NCBI GenBank assembly: GCA_944326055.1
Contig: CALVCT010000054.1
Location: 1-45,204, forward strand
From: an uncultured Erysipelotrichaceae bacterium
GTDB taxonomy: Bacteria > Bacillota_I > Bacilli_A > Erysipelotrichales > Erysipelotrichaceae
Length of the DNA: 45,204 bases
Direction of reading: 5' to 3'
The translations under genes were made by a program, and so were the position numbers. Positions 35,632 through 43,461 of the stretch are shown here, in pieces. The notes below the pieces were generated by a model that made no database searches, was not told where the DNA came from, and worked only from the letters and a program-made list of their open reading frames with translations. Every line of letters begins with the position of its first letter. Position 1 is the stretch's first letter.

Positions 35632-37092
35632 CTAAAATATATGTCTAGTTATATTACATAACCATCTATAAAGCAAGTATAAACTATATGAGTCAAGTGA
35701 ACAGTAGCGAGATAGTTCACTACGTACGTCATCTAAGTTCTCATCTTGGATATTCTTGTCTAAAAGTCGCCACTTATATACTGCATCCATACCATTTGAG
35801 ATATCAAGATCTCTGTAATCTAGATCAGAGACGACTTTGACGAGACTCTTGACGCTGAAGTTAGCACGCATCTTGGTATGATAGACTAGTCCTTCACTAA
35901 AAGGATATGCCATATCGACAAAACGAGCGATCATATCATCCAGCATCACTGCATAAGAAGGAAATTGATCCTTGAGTTCTTTAAGTCTCAATATCTCCGC
36001 TCCTTCAGCATTATAGGCAACAAGACAAGCATCCTTTGGGATATCTTTTATAAGCGATCTGATAAAATCTTCACGACAATCACCAGTTTGTATGAACTCG
36101 CGATGTGTCAAGCTTCCATCTTTCTTGAGCATATGTAAAGAGTATTCAAAACACACATGATCATAAGGCCTTAAGCCACGATATGGAGGGATCATATATG
36201 TCTCCCATTCGAAGTCGATAAAACACAGCGTCTTATCCTTGAACTTCTCCAACCATTTCTTAAGTGCTATCTCATCATAGTAGAGACCTCCGTTTTTGGA
36301 AGCCATGATCTGTGCGTATTGGACCCGCGTGCCTTCGATCAGATCAAGGTCTGCATCTTTAAGATGCTTTATACCTCTATCTTTCATCTCATTTTTCTTG
36401 CTAGAAGAGACGAGATATTCGATATCATCATCCACAAGATCTTCTATAAAACATTGATCGAAGAAATCGCATAACCCTCTCGCTTTACATGCGCGCCTTT
36501 TGACTGGTTGATGATCTTTGAGATTATGTGATCGCATCTGATCGAGCGTAGTCTTAAGATCGTAATCTTGATCTTTAAGATCATCCAACATTATCGAAGG
36601 CTTTTTCACTTTATATAGATATCTATCGATGACAAAGAGCTTATCAAGATCCAAATCTTCCTGGCGGACATAATCACCAGAAAGATGGATCACATAGATG
36701 TTTTGAAGTTTGATACCAACTTTTTTAAGGACCCAGATATTATCACGATAGAATTCGACGTCCTCTGCTTTTGGAAGTGGTGCATACATCGCAAAGTAGA
36801 GATCAAAACCGTCTGCGACTCTATGTAAGACAGGTATCTTGATCCTAAGATCTTCATAGGCGAAACGTGCTTTAACGAACCATTCATGCTTATCAAGAGC
36901 TTCTAAGACACGCGATGGGTCATCCCCTCTTTCACCTAAGTAATAATCTTTAAGGCCTAAAAACTCAACGACGAGTTTCGTCAATTCTTCATCATGTCTA
37001 AGATATGGTTGATATACACTTGGATGATCCACACTAAGATAGTATAGACGCGGACAGCGTTTATACTTCTTAACGTCGCTTATGTGTAACAT
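35632..37092 (-). CDS. DUF2779 protein: Cas4-like domain fused to a DnaQ-like exonuclease
   Basis: The 486-residue protein has the DUF2779 layout. The N-terminal Cas4/RecB-like part has one early cysteine (C13 in KRCPRLYYL) and three later ones (C202, C208, C214 in ACKARGLCDFFDQC), the pattern that binds an iron-sulfur cluster. The expected nuclease E-x-K strand is not seen: the matching stretch near 97-104 reads FDLYFAMYA, so this nuclease is probably inactive. The C-terminal DnaQ-like part keeps DFEWET (D293, E295), YNAEGAEILRL and the final CSLDSYSLYLLYRW region. Function of the family is unknown. The start has no Shine-Dalgarno sequence and a -10-like element 4-6 bases upstream. Confidence 0.75.
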   Translation of the reverse strand: MLHISDVKKYKRCPRLYYLSVDHPSVYQPYLRHDEELTKLVVEFLGLKDYYLGERGDDPSRVLEALDKHEWFVKARFAYEDLRIKIPVLHRVADGFDLYFAMYAPLPKAEDVEFYRDNIWVLKKVGIKLQNIYVIHLSGDYVRQEDLDLDKLFVIDRYLYKVKKPSIMLDDLKDQDYDLKTTLDQMRSHNLKDHQPVKRRACKARGLCDFFDQCFIEDLVDDDIEYLVSSSKKNEMKDRGIKHLKDADLDLIEGTRVQYAQIMASKNGGLYYDEIALKKWLEKFKDKTLCFIDFEWETYMIPPYRGLRPYDHVCFEYSLHMLKKDGSLTHREFIQTGDCREDFIRSLIKDIPKDACLVAYNAEGAEILRLKELKDQFPSYAVMLDDMIARFVDMAYPFSEGLVYHTKMRANFSVKSLVKVVSDLDYRDLDISNGMDAVYKWRLLDKNIQDENLDDVRSELSRYCSLDSYSLYLLYRWLCNITRHIF

Positions 37093-37096
37093 ACTT

Positions 37097-37125
37097 ATAT
37101 AATACCATATTTATCTCTTTTGCAA
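37097..37125 (-). promoter_or_regulatory. promoter of the DUF2779 gene, probably leaderless
   Basis: On the minus strand, -35 TTGCAA (37120-37125) is followed by TATTAT (37099-37104, 15-base spacer, 6 bases before the ATG) or TTATAT (37097-37102, 17-base spacer, 4 bases before the ATG). Either places the transcription start at or next to ATG 37092. Confidence 0.55.
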
Positions 37126-37137
37126 AGTGAAAGATAT

Positions 37138-37157
37138 TAAAAAAGCCCCGAAGGGCT
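37138..37157 (-). terminator. terminator of potD
   Basis: AGCCC (37144-37148) pairs with GGGCT (37153-37157). On the minus strand it reads as a GC-rich stem with a TTCG tetraloop followed by TTTTTT, right after the potD stop. Confidence 0.85.
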
Positions 37158-37161
37158 CATA

Positions 37162-38241
37162 TTAACTGTTCTTGACTTTGATCCAAAGTTCAGATAGCAT
37201 CTCACGCAATGTCTCGTTATTGCGGAAGACTTCATCATTAGGGTTGTCAGTGCGTGCTATATAAGCATCATTACCATAGAAGTCGCCACCTTCAGCAGTC
37301 ATATCCTCTAATACTTCAGCGTTGCTGGAAGCATAACCGACAGTTGCTGAATTATCATAAGATGCTTCATAAGCAAGGATATAATTGATGAATGTATTAG
37401 CTAGTGCTGGACAGTCAGCATTAGCTGGGATGACCATCGCATCAGTCCAAATGTTCGTTCCTTCATCTGGGACATAGAAAGCCATGTTCTCATTCTCGCT
37501 CAAGATATATGCAGCATCACCGCTATACATGAAACCCATAGCTTTTTCGCCGAAGATCAATCCGTCGATAGCTTCATCTGTGACATAAGCTGGATCCATC
37601 GTCTCTTGAACTTCGACCAACCATTCATATGCTTCATTGATCTCGTCTTCGTTGTCTGTATTCATTGAATATCCTAGAGCTTTGAGTGCGATCATGAAAG
37701 CATCTCTTTCTGAATCATACATATAGATCATGCCTTTATATTTTGGATTCCTAAAGACATCCCAACCTTCACTTTCGACATCAGCACTATCGACGAGCGT
37801 TGTGTCATAGACGATACCGACATTGCCCCAGAAGTAAGGTATAGAATACTCGTTATCAGGATCATAATCTTTGTTTAAGGTACCTTCGTAGATGAGATCG
37901 GTATTTGTGATGATGTCATAATCAAGAGGCTGTAAGAGATCTTCTTCGATCAATCTTTCGATCATGTAATCTGAAGGCACTAAGATATCATAATGTGAAC
38001 CACCTAAGATCCTAGTGTACATCGCCTCATTAGAATCAAAGAGACTATAATTGACTTTGACGTTATACATCTCTTCAAAGTTGCTCAAGACGTCTTCACC
38101 GATATATTCGCCCCAGTTATAGACGTTCAAGACACTGCATCCAAACTCTTCTTGTGGATCGACGTCACTTGTTGAACTCGAGCAGGCCGTCATACTGACA
38201 AGCAGTAAGAGGCATAAGATAAGCTTCGTAATACGCTTCAT
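37162..38241 (-). CDS. potD: spermidine/putrescine-binding lipoprotein PotD
   Basis: The 359-residue lipoprotein has a signal peptide with lipobox MTAC (Cys20) and the PotD fold pattern: VLNVYNWGEYIGEDVLSNFE at the start of the mature part, YDILVPSDYMIERL, YSIPYFWGNVGIVYD and MGFMYSGDAAYIL. It captures polyamines outside the membrane and delivers them to PotBC. It is the last gene of the pot locus, but it has its own promoter and a perfect palindromic operator, which suggests separate and stronger expression of the binding protein. AGGAGG precedes the ATG. Confidence 0.95.
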   Translation of the reverse strand: MKRITKLILCLLLLVSMTACSSSTSDVDPQEEFGCSVLNVYNWGEYIGEDVLSNFEEMYNVKVNYSLFDSNEAMYTRILGGSHYDILVPSDYMIERLIEEDLLQPLDYDIITNTDLIYEGTLNKDYDPDNEYSIPYFWGNVGIVYDTTLVDSADVESEGWDVFRNPKYKGMIYMYDSERDAFMIALKALGYSMNTDNEDEINEAYEWLVEVQETMDPAYVTDEAIDGLIFGEKAMGFMYSGDAAYILSENENMAFYVPDEGTNIWTDAMVIPANADCPALANTFINYILAYEASYDNSATVGYASSNAEVLEDMTAEGGDFYGNDAYIARTDNPNDEVFRNNETLREMLSELWIKVKNS

Positions 38242-38257
38242 TTCTAACCCTCCTCCT

Positions 38258-38274
38258 GTTTAGTAGTACTAAAC
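38258..38274 (-). promoter_or_regulatory. 17-bp palindromic operator in the potD leader
   Basis: GTTTAGTA-G-TACTAAAC is a perfect odd palindrome between the promoter and the ribosome-binding site of potD. The same motif with one mismatch occurs at 42977-42993 before the XRE-cupin regulator gene, so that regulator is the likely ligand. Confidence 0.75.
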
Positions 38275-38302
38275 AAATAATTTTCAATCATGAAACAATG
38301 AA

Positions 38303-38330
38303 ATTATACATATTTTCTTTGCTGTGTAAA
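38303..38330 (-). promoter_or_regulatory. promoter of potD
   Basis: On the minus strand, -35 TTTACA (38325-38330) and -10 TATAAT (38303-38308) are separated by 16 bases. The expected transcript start near 38296 gives a leader of about 55 bases containing the operator. Confidence 0.75.
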
Positions 38331-38340
38331 GACAAATCAG

Positions 38341-39258
38341 CTAAATCCATATAATTGAAGATACCGCAACGACAAGTGGGATGCTAAAAAGGCTAAAGAT
38401 CGTCGATAAACTGATCACATCAACAGATAACGTACCCTTCTTTCCTAGCATATCCTCAAACATCGACATTGCGATCGCAACAGGTGCACTCATCCCGATC
38501 AGAAGAGCTGATCTCATCAGCGACAATGAAGATGGTAAAAGACTCAGGATCGCTATAGTAATAAGAGGGATGATGATAAGTCTAAAAATGGAGATCTTGT
38601 ATGCTTCTGCATCCTTGAAGATCGTGTTCAAATGTCTTGATGCAAGATATGAGCCTAAGACGATCATTGCTAGCGGTGTATTACAAGACGTCAACATCTC
38701 TAAACTATCTTTGAAGATCACTGGTAGTTCGATCGGTAAAATGAATAAGATCAAGCCAACGAAAAGAGCTATCGTTGCAGGATTTTTGATGACCTTTGAA
38801 AAACAAATATCATTTCTATCCCCACTTATGAGATATATGCCATACGTCCACATGAAAAGCGTCGATGTGACCATAAAGACCGTCATATAGATGATGGCAC
38901 TATCACCTAAGAAAGCTTCGACAAGCGGTATCCCCATAAAACCGGAATTAGTGAAGATAAGTGCAAAAGCAGAAAGTCTACTCTTTGAAAAGCACAGCTT
39001 AGCAATGATGATCATCACTAGATGCAATAATAGGCAGATCGCAAATGCAAGTGCTAGCGTCATCAACGTTTCAATATCAAATTCGATATTGAATGATTTG
39101 ATCATCACAGCTGGATTAGTGATACAAAGCAAGAACGTCGACAATTTCTTAGTGAAATCAGCATCGATCATTTCTTTTTTTGTCAAGATATAGCCAATGA
39201 TCATCAGCACTAACATGATGCTGACTTGATTCAATAAAAGTGAGAAAGTTTCTATCAT
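38341..39258 (-). CDS. AEC-family (auxin efflux carrier-type) permease
   Basis: The 305-residue membrane protein has about ten hydrophobic segments in two related halves, with TNPAVMIKSFN, FTNSGFMGIPLVEAF in the middle and a C-terminal APVAIAMSMFEDMLG region, all typical of AEC transporters. Known bacterial members move malate, other organic anions or auxin-like compounds. Its start overlaps the potC stop by 4 bases (ATGA), so it is translated as part of the pot operon. A substrate linked to polyamine metabolism is therefore plausible, but it is not established by the sequence. Confidence 0.88.
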   Translation of the reverse strand: MIETFSLLLNQVSIMLVLMIIGYILTKKEMIDADFTKKLSTFLLCITNPAVMIKSFNIEFDIETLMTLALAFAICLLLHLVMIIIAKLCFSKSRLSAFALIFTNSGFMGIPLVEAFLGDSAIIYMTVFMVTSTLFMWTYGIYLISGDRNDICFSKVIKNPATIALFVGLILFILPIELPVIFKDSLEMLTSCNTPLAMIVLGSYLASRHLNTIFKDAEAYKISIFRLIIIPLITIAILSLLPSSLSLMRSALLIGMSAPVAIAMSMFEDMLGKKGTLSVDVISLSTIFSLFSIPLVVAVSSIIWI

Positions 39259-40052
39259 TCGATAACTCTTTTGGTTTTAGATCTCCGTTTTTGGGCAATA
39301 AGAGGCAAGACATTCGCAAGTATCAAAATGATTGTGATACCTAAGACGATGATCGTCGATAAAGCGTTGATACTAGGATTGATACGTCTGACACTTGAGT
39401 AGACATAAGTCGAGATATTATTGATGCCTGGACCAGTAACGAAATATGAGATGACAAAATCATCAAAAGACATGGTAAAAGCAGTTAGAGCACCAGTGAA
39501 GATACCAGGTTTTATCTGTGGGATGATGACTTTATAGAGAGCTTGCCAAGGTGTACATCCAAGATCAAGAGCAGCTTCCGCTAGATTATCATCAAGCTGT
39601 CTTAGTTTTGGCATTATCGATAATATGACATAAGGTATACAGAAAATGATATGTGCCAAAAGTAATGTCATGAAACCAGTCTCGATATTGAGGCTCACAA
39701 AGAAAAGCATAAGACCGATGGCTGTAACTATCTCAGGGTTGAGCATCGAGAGATTGTTCATTTGATTGACAAACTCTTTGACGACTTTACGACTTTTAGA
39801 TAAGCCAATAGCTGTTATCGTACCGATGATCGTAGAGACTAAAGTCGCTAATACAGCGATGATGACCGAATAATAGATCGATTCCATCATCGTTCGGTTA
39901 TCGAACATTTTTTCATACCACTCAAAAGAAAACCCGGTGAAGTTTGTAAGCGATCTTGAGTCATTGAATGAAAAGATGATCACGTAGATGATAGGTAGAT
40001 AAAAGAAAGCAAAGATCAAAAAAAGATAAAGCTTAGGTAAGTATTTACGCAT
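39255..40052 (-). CDS. potC: spermidine/putrescine permease PotC
   Basis: PotC is the second membrane subunit of the polyamine ABC transporter. About six transmembrane segments are visible, and the EAA loop that contacts PotA reads EAALDLGCTPWQALYKVIIPQI. FTMSFDDFVISYFVTGPG is the conserved C-terminal region of PotC. ATG 40052 (MRKYLPKLY) overlaps the end of potB by 8 bases; an in-frame start at 40076 would extend the overlap. The length is about 265 residues. Confidence 0.95.
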   Translation of the reverse strand: MRKYLPKLYLFLIFAFFYLPIIYVIIFSFNDSRSLTNFTGFSFEWYEKMFDNRTMMESIYYSVIIAVLATLVSTIIGTITAIGLSKSRKVVKEFVNQMNNLSMLNPEIVTAIGLMLFFVSLNIETGFMTLLLAHIIFCIPYVILSIMPKLRQLDDNLAEAALDLGCTPWQALYKVIIPQIKPGIFTGALTAFTMSFDDFVISYFVTGPGINNISTYVYSSVRRINPSINALSTIIVLGITIILILANVLPLIAQKRRSKTKRVIE

Positions 40053-40830
40053 TTTCTGCCTCCTTTTCGTGATCAAACTTTTTGGTGATAAACATCGATA
40101 TCAAGATGACGATAGTCATGATGAGACTGATCGCTGCACCAAAATTCCAATCACCAGCTGTAAGGAAATAGTTCTCGATAAGATTACCGATAAGCACAAA
40201 AGAGCCACCACCTAAAAGTTTAGGAATAAAGAAAGAAGATACTGCTGGTAAGAAGACAAGTGTGATGCCTGATATGATGCCAGGCACACTGAGCGGTAAT
40301 GTCACCTTAAGAAAAGCTTGACGGGCATTACAGCCTAAGTCTGTTGCAGCGATAAGGTAGTCCTTATTCATCTTAGAAAGCGATGTATAGATCTGTAAGA
40401 TCATGAATGGCAAGAAATTATAGACCATGCCGATATATACCTTCACTTCAGGCGAAAGACCACTTTCAAGTAAGATACCTCTCCATGCATATGTCCTAAC
40501 CAACATATTGATCCACATTGGAAGAGTGATCAATAAAACAGCAATGCTCTGACTATTTGGCTTAGCTCTAGCGATGATATAGGCTACAGGATAGCCAACG
40601 ATGATACAGATGATCGTCGTCACGATAGCGATCTTAAGTGAGCGTAATAAGACTTCGATAAAGATCGAATCTTCAAAGAAACGCAAGAAATTATCAAAAG
40701 TAAAGGAGACAGTCATAACGCCATTACCTTCGCTTATAAAGGCATAGAAGACGATCATGAACATCGGGATCAAAATAAAGATCGATCCCCAAACGATATA
40801 TGGATAGACTAAACGACGAAAGCTACGCAT
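40045..40830 (-). CDS. potB: spermidine/putrescine permease PotB
   Basis: PotB is the first membrane subunit of the polyamine ABC transporter. It has six hydrophobic segments, the TLPMWINMLVRTYAWRGIL motif characteristic of PotB, and the EAA-type loop AATDLGCNARQAFLKVTLPLS. The 261-residue length is slightly short but complete. It begins 2 bases after the potA stop and overlaps potC. Confidence 0.95.
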   Translation of the reverse strand: MRSFRRLVYPYIVWGSIFILIPMFMIVFYAFISEGNGVMTVSFTFDNFLRFFEDSIFIEVLLRSLKIAIVTTIICIIVGYPVAYIIARAKPNSQSIAVLLITLPMWINMLVRTYAWRGILLESGLSPEVKVYIGMVYNFLPFMILQIYTSLSKMNKDYLIAATDLGCNARQAFLKVTLPLSVPGIISGITLVFLPAVSSFFIPKLLGGGSFVLIGNLIENYFLTAGDWNFGAAISLIMTIVILISMFITKKFDHEKEAENA

Positions 40831-40832
40831 CT

Positions 40833-42404
40833 TTAGGCTCCCATCTTGTGCATGACATGGATATCACTACCTTCAAAATCGATAGCGATACGCTGTCCCT
40901 CTTCGAAACATTTAGTGGTATGGACTTTATATTCACGACCTTCCGTCGAGAAAGTGATCTTATAATCGCCCTCTTCAATCGTATTAGGGTCGAAGTCAAA
41001 ACGAACTTCCGTGATCGGTGCTTCTTCATCATTATCGATATACCAAGCATAAGCATCAGCCCAAGTCTTGAGGTCAACAGAGATCGCCATCGATTCTTTG
41101 ATCTCATCAACTGTCTTATAAAAATCGAAGGCTGTTATACCAGTATTATCTTTATTATCTTCGACATACTTAGGTTCAACGACCGTGATCACGATACCGA
41201 TCGATGTGCCCTCATGTGTCTTGAACGTACACTCATACTTTCCAGCTTCATCTTTAAGATCTGTGATGACTTCCGTTATCGAAATATCTTCTTCTGACGT
41301 AGCATCCCAGGCTTGTGCATTAGCACGCGCTATGATCTCTTGGTCCGTCATCGTCTTAACGTCTTCGATATCCATCGAAAAGTCTGAGGCATGCATCATC
41401 TCGTTAGCTTCAGCATTGACGATATCACGCTCCTTCATGACGTGCATCGTTACCGTTTTAGATGTACCACGACGTGTCTCAACTATTACTTCATAATGTA
41501 CGCCCTTAAAGAGTACCGACTTGATCTCGCCATTGAGCTTGCCTTTACCATAAGGAACGATATCGATATCTTCAGGTCTGATAACGACATCGACGACTTC
41601 GTTATCCTTAAAATCGCGATCAACACATTCATAATCCTTATCATCAAACGAGACAAGATAATCTTTCTTCATGATGCCATCGATGATATTTGATTCACCA
41701 ATAAAATTAGCAACATACTCATTGACAGGTTCGTTATAGATCTCAGTTGGAGTACCTATTTGTTGGATCGTGCCATCCTTGATTACGACGATCTTGTCTG
41801 ACATCGTCAAAGCTTCTTCTTGGTCGTGAGTAACAAAGATAAATGTAATACCGACTTCTTGTTGGATGCGTTTCAGTTCATGTTGCATCTCTTTTCTTAA
41901 CTTAAGATCTAAAGCAGCTAACGGTTCATCCAATAGTAAGACATCTGGCTCATTGACTAGAGCTCTAGCTATGGCAACTCGTTGTTGTTGACCGCCTGAT
42001 AAGACAGAGATATCTTCTTTCTCACGTCCAACTAGATCGACAAGTTGGATCATTCTTGTTACTTTTGTTTCTATGATGTCTTTTGGCATCTTTTTCAACT
42101 TTAGACCAAAAGCTATATTGTCATAGACATTAAGATGAGGAAAAAGGGCATATTTTTGAAATATCGTGTTGATAGGTCTTTTATAAGCCGGCATATCATT
42201 AATCATCTCACCATCAAAGATGATCTCCCCTTCATCAGGCTTAAGGAAACCTCCTAACATCCTAAGCAAGGTCGTTTTCCCACAACCTGATGGTCCAAGA
42301 AGAGTGACAAATTCATTCTCATAGATATCCAAATCGATGCCTTTGAGCACTAATTGGTCATCAAACTTCTTGACGATGTTTTTAAATTCGATCAGTTTCT
42401 TCAT
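40833..42404 (-). CDS. potA: polyamine ABC transporter ATPase PotA with a two-repeat insertion in its TOBE domain
   Basis: The first 240 residues form a standard ABC ATPase: Walker [11 protein letters not shown]-loop, signature LSGGQQQR and Walker [12 protein letters not shown]. From ATG 42404 (GGGGGAAGG upstream) the protein has 523 residues, against about 350-370 for usual PotA. The TOBE domain begins normally with [12 protein letters not shown] and [11 protein letters not shown] (about 270-309). It is then interrupted by about 160-180 residues before the usual ending [21 protein letters not shown]. The insertion holds two related units, seen as ASDF...AQAW...ITEV...GKYECTF (339-394) and AFDF...AYAW...ITEV...GDYKITF (425-485). 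The spacing of the first landmark is 86 residues. The frame is continuous with normal codon use. Confidence 0.93.
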   Translation of the reverse strand: MKKLIEFKNIVKKFDDQLVLKGIDLDIYENEFVTLLGPSGCGKTTLLRMLGGFLKPDEGEIIFDGEMINDMPAYKRPINTIFQKYALFPHLNVYDNIAFGLKLKKMPKDIIETKVTRMIQLVDLVGREKEDISVLSGGQQQRVAIARALVNEPDVLLLDEPLAALDLKLRKEMQHELKRIQQEVGITFIFVTHDQEEALTMSDKIVVIKDGTIQQIGTPTEIYNEPVNEYVANFIGESNIIDGIMKKDYLVSFDDKDYECVDRDFKDNEVVDVVIRPEDIDIVPYGKGKLNGEIKSVLFKGVHYEVIVETRRGTSKTVTMHVMKERDIVNAEANEMMHASDFSMDIEDVKTMTDQEIIARANAQAWDATSEEDISITEVITDLKDEAGKYECTFKTHEGTSIGIVITVVEPKYVEDNKDNTGITAFDFYKTVDEIKESMAISVDLKTWADAYAWYIDNDEEAPITEVRFDFDPNTIEEGDYKITFSTEGREYKVHTTKCFEEGQRIAIDFEGSDIHVMHKMGA

Positions 42405-42421
42405 ATCCTTCCCCCTTTTAA

Positions 42422-42961
42422 TTAAAATATCGGTGGTGTGCAGATCCAAAGGAAAGCACTTGGATCTTTACCAGTATTTGTTATGTAGTGTTCATCGTTG
42501 CCACGAAGATAGAAAGTCTCACCCTTTTTTAAAGTATATTTTTCTTTCTTCAAGATATTCTCGATCGTTATACGCCCTTTAAGAACATATCCAAACTCCT
42601 CACCATCATGAGGTTTTATCACAAAGGTCTTAGCTTGACTATCGAGTTCATATAATATTGGCTCCATTGCATTCTTTTGAGCCATAGGCACAAGCCAAGT
42701 GATCTTCCCATCATCCTTCTCATCGACATAATAATCAGCTTTTTTGAAAACGACACGTTCATCTTTATCGTCTTTAAAAAAATCAGCTAAAGATATACCT
42801 AATACTTCAGTTATATCTTCTAAAGTCGTAATCGATGGCGATGTGAGATTGCGTTCTAGTTGTGACAAGAAGCCCTTAGAGAGTTCCGATCTAGAAGCAA
42901 GTTCTTCTAGCGTAAGATCGCTTTTGATCCTGAGCTGTTTGATCCTTTTTCCGATATCCAT
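42422..42961 (-). CDS. XRE-cupin transcriptional regulator of the pot locus
   Basis: The 179-residue protein has an N-terminal helix-turn-helix (about 3-57, with [21 protein letters not shown]) and a C-terminal cupin domain (about 105-175, with [15 protein letters not shown] and LRGNDEHYI). This architecture is shared with PuuR-type polyamine regulators. It is the first gene of the pot operon, 17 bases before potA. ATG 42961 has AAAGGAGG at the correct distance; an in-frame start at 42985 would lie within the operator. A 17-bp palindrome in its leader also occurs before potD, so it probably controls both units. The effector may be a polyamine, by analogy. Confidence 0.9.
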   Translation of the reverse strand: MDIGKRIKQLRIKSDLTLEELASRSELSKGFLSQLERNLTSPSITTLEDITEVLGISLADFFKDDKDERVVFKKADYYVDEKDDGKITWLVPMAQKNAMEPILYELDSQAKTFVIKPHDGEEFGYVLKGRITIENILKKEKYTLKKGETFYLRGNDEHYITNTGKDPSAFLWICTPPIF

Positions 42962-42976
42962 CCAGATCCTCCTTTG

Positions 42977-42993
42977 GTTTAGCATTACTAAAC
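42977..42993 (-). promoter_or_regulatory. operator in the leader of the pot regulator gene
   Basis: GTTTAGCA-T-TACTAAAC differs from the perfect potD palindrome (38258-38274) by one arm position and the central base. It lies between the promoter and the ribosome-binding site. Confidence 0.72.
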
Positions 42994-42996
42994 TTA

Positions 42997-43011
42997 TTGT
43001 TTAGTAAACAA
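42997..43011 (-). promoter_or_regulatory. second palindrome at the pot regulator promoter
   Basis: TTGTTTA-G-TAAACAA is a perfect 15-base palindrome centred 19 bases from the 17-bp operator, just downstream of the -10. It shares the GTTTAGTA half-site and may be a second binding site. Confidence 0.55.
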
Positions 43012-43015
43012 TACA

Positions 43016-43043
43016 ATTATATTGATAAGATATGAAAAAACAA
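43016..43043 (-). promoter_or_regulatory. promoter of the pot regulator-potABC operon
   Basis: On the minus strand, -35 TTGTTT (43038-43043) and -10 TATAAT (43016-43021) have 16-base spacing. The expected start lies inside the 15-base palindrome. Confidence 0.65.
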
Positions 43044-43053
43044 TAGGTAATTA

Positions 43054-43080
43054 AAAAAGAGTTCATTTCGAACTCTTTTT
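43054..43080 (-). terminator. terminator of trxA
   Basis: AAAAAGAGTTC (43054-43064) pairs perfectly with GAACTCTTTTT (43070-43080) around a 5-base loop. It follows the trxA stop on the minus strand. Confidence 0.88.
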
Positions 43081-43084
43081 GATC

Positions 43085-43393
43085 TTACTTGCGATACATA
43101 TCGATGAAGTTCTTGATCGCTTCTTTTGGTTGAAGACCACCAGTCTTGCCGACCATCTCGCCATCTTTGAACATAAAGACTGCAGGAATCGACATTATTC
43201 GATATTCAGCAGCAAGTTCCTGTTCATTATCGACATTGATTTTGATGAAGTCGACATCAGGATACTCATGACTTACTTCTTCTAAGATCGGTCCTAACAT
43301 CTTACATGGCCCACACCAATCAGCGTAGAAATCAACTAAAGTATAACCATTTTGGATGATCTTTTGAAAATCTGTTTTATTTACGATCTGCAT
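43085..43393 (-). CDS. trxA: thioredoxin
   Basis: This 102-residue protein is a classic thioredoxin, a small disulfide reductase. The active site is ADWCGPCKML, followed by the cis-proline segment MSIPAVFMFKDGE and the conserved glycine near GGLQPKEAI. AAAAGGAG precedes the ATG, and a strong promoter lies upstream. With a terminator just after its stop it is a single-gene unit. No thioredoxin reductase gene is in the window. Confidence 0.97.
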   Translation of the reverse strand: MQIVNKTDFQKIIQNGYTLVDFYADWCGPCKMLGPILEEVSHEYPDVDFIKINVDNEQELAAEYRIMSIPAVFMFKDGEMVGKTGGLQPKEAIKNFIDMYRK

Positions 43394-43420
43394 AACGTTT
43401 CTCCTTTTACTTATGTTCTT

Positions 43421-43449
43421 ATTCTATCGATGAGTTATATATATGTAAA
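43421..43449 (-). promoter_or_regulatory. promoter of trxA
   Basis: On the minus strand, -35 TTTACA (43444-43449) and -10 TAGAAT (43421-43426) have exactly 17-base spacing. The leader of about 20 bases carries AAAAGGAG. Confidence 0.72.
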
Positions 43450-43461
43450 ATGATATGCTCA

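Noticed and set aside
35632-37092. DUF2779 gene as part of a CRISPR-Cas locus because of its Cas4-like domain
   Set aside because: No repeats, cas1, cas2 or effector genes are visible anywhere in the window, and its neighbours are housekeeping genes.
38381-39193. Two plus-strand open frames (169 and 100 codons) opposite the AEC permease gene
   Set aside because: They lie antisense to a clear membrane protein with family motifs and the expected overlaps with potC. Neither shows a domain, promoter or ribosome-binding site.
40800-41693. Plus-strand open frames opposite the extended part of PotA
   Set aside because: Considered because the PotA extension is unusual, but the minus-strand frame is continuous, contains internal repeats and ends in the normal TOBE sequence. 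The plus-strand frames look like antisense shadows.
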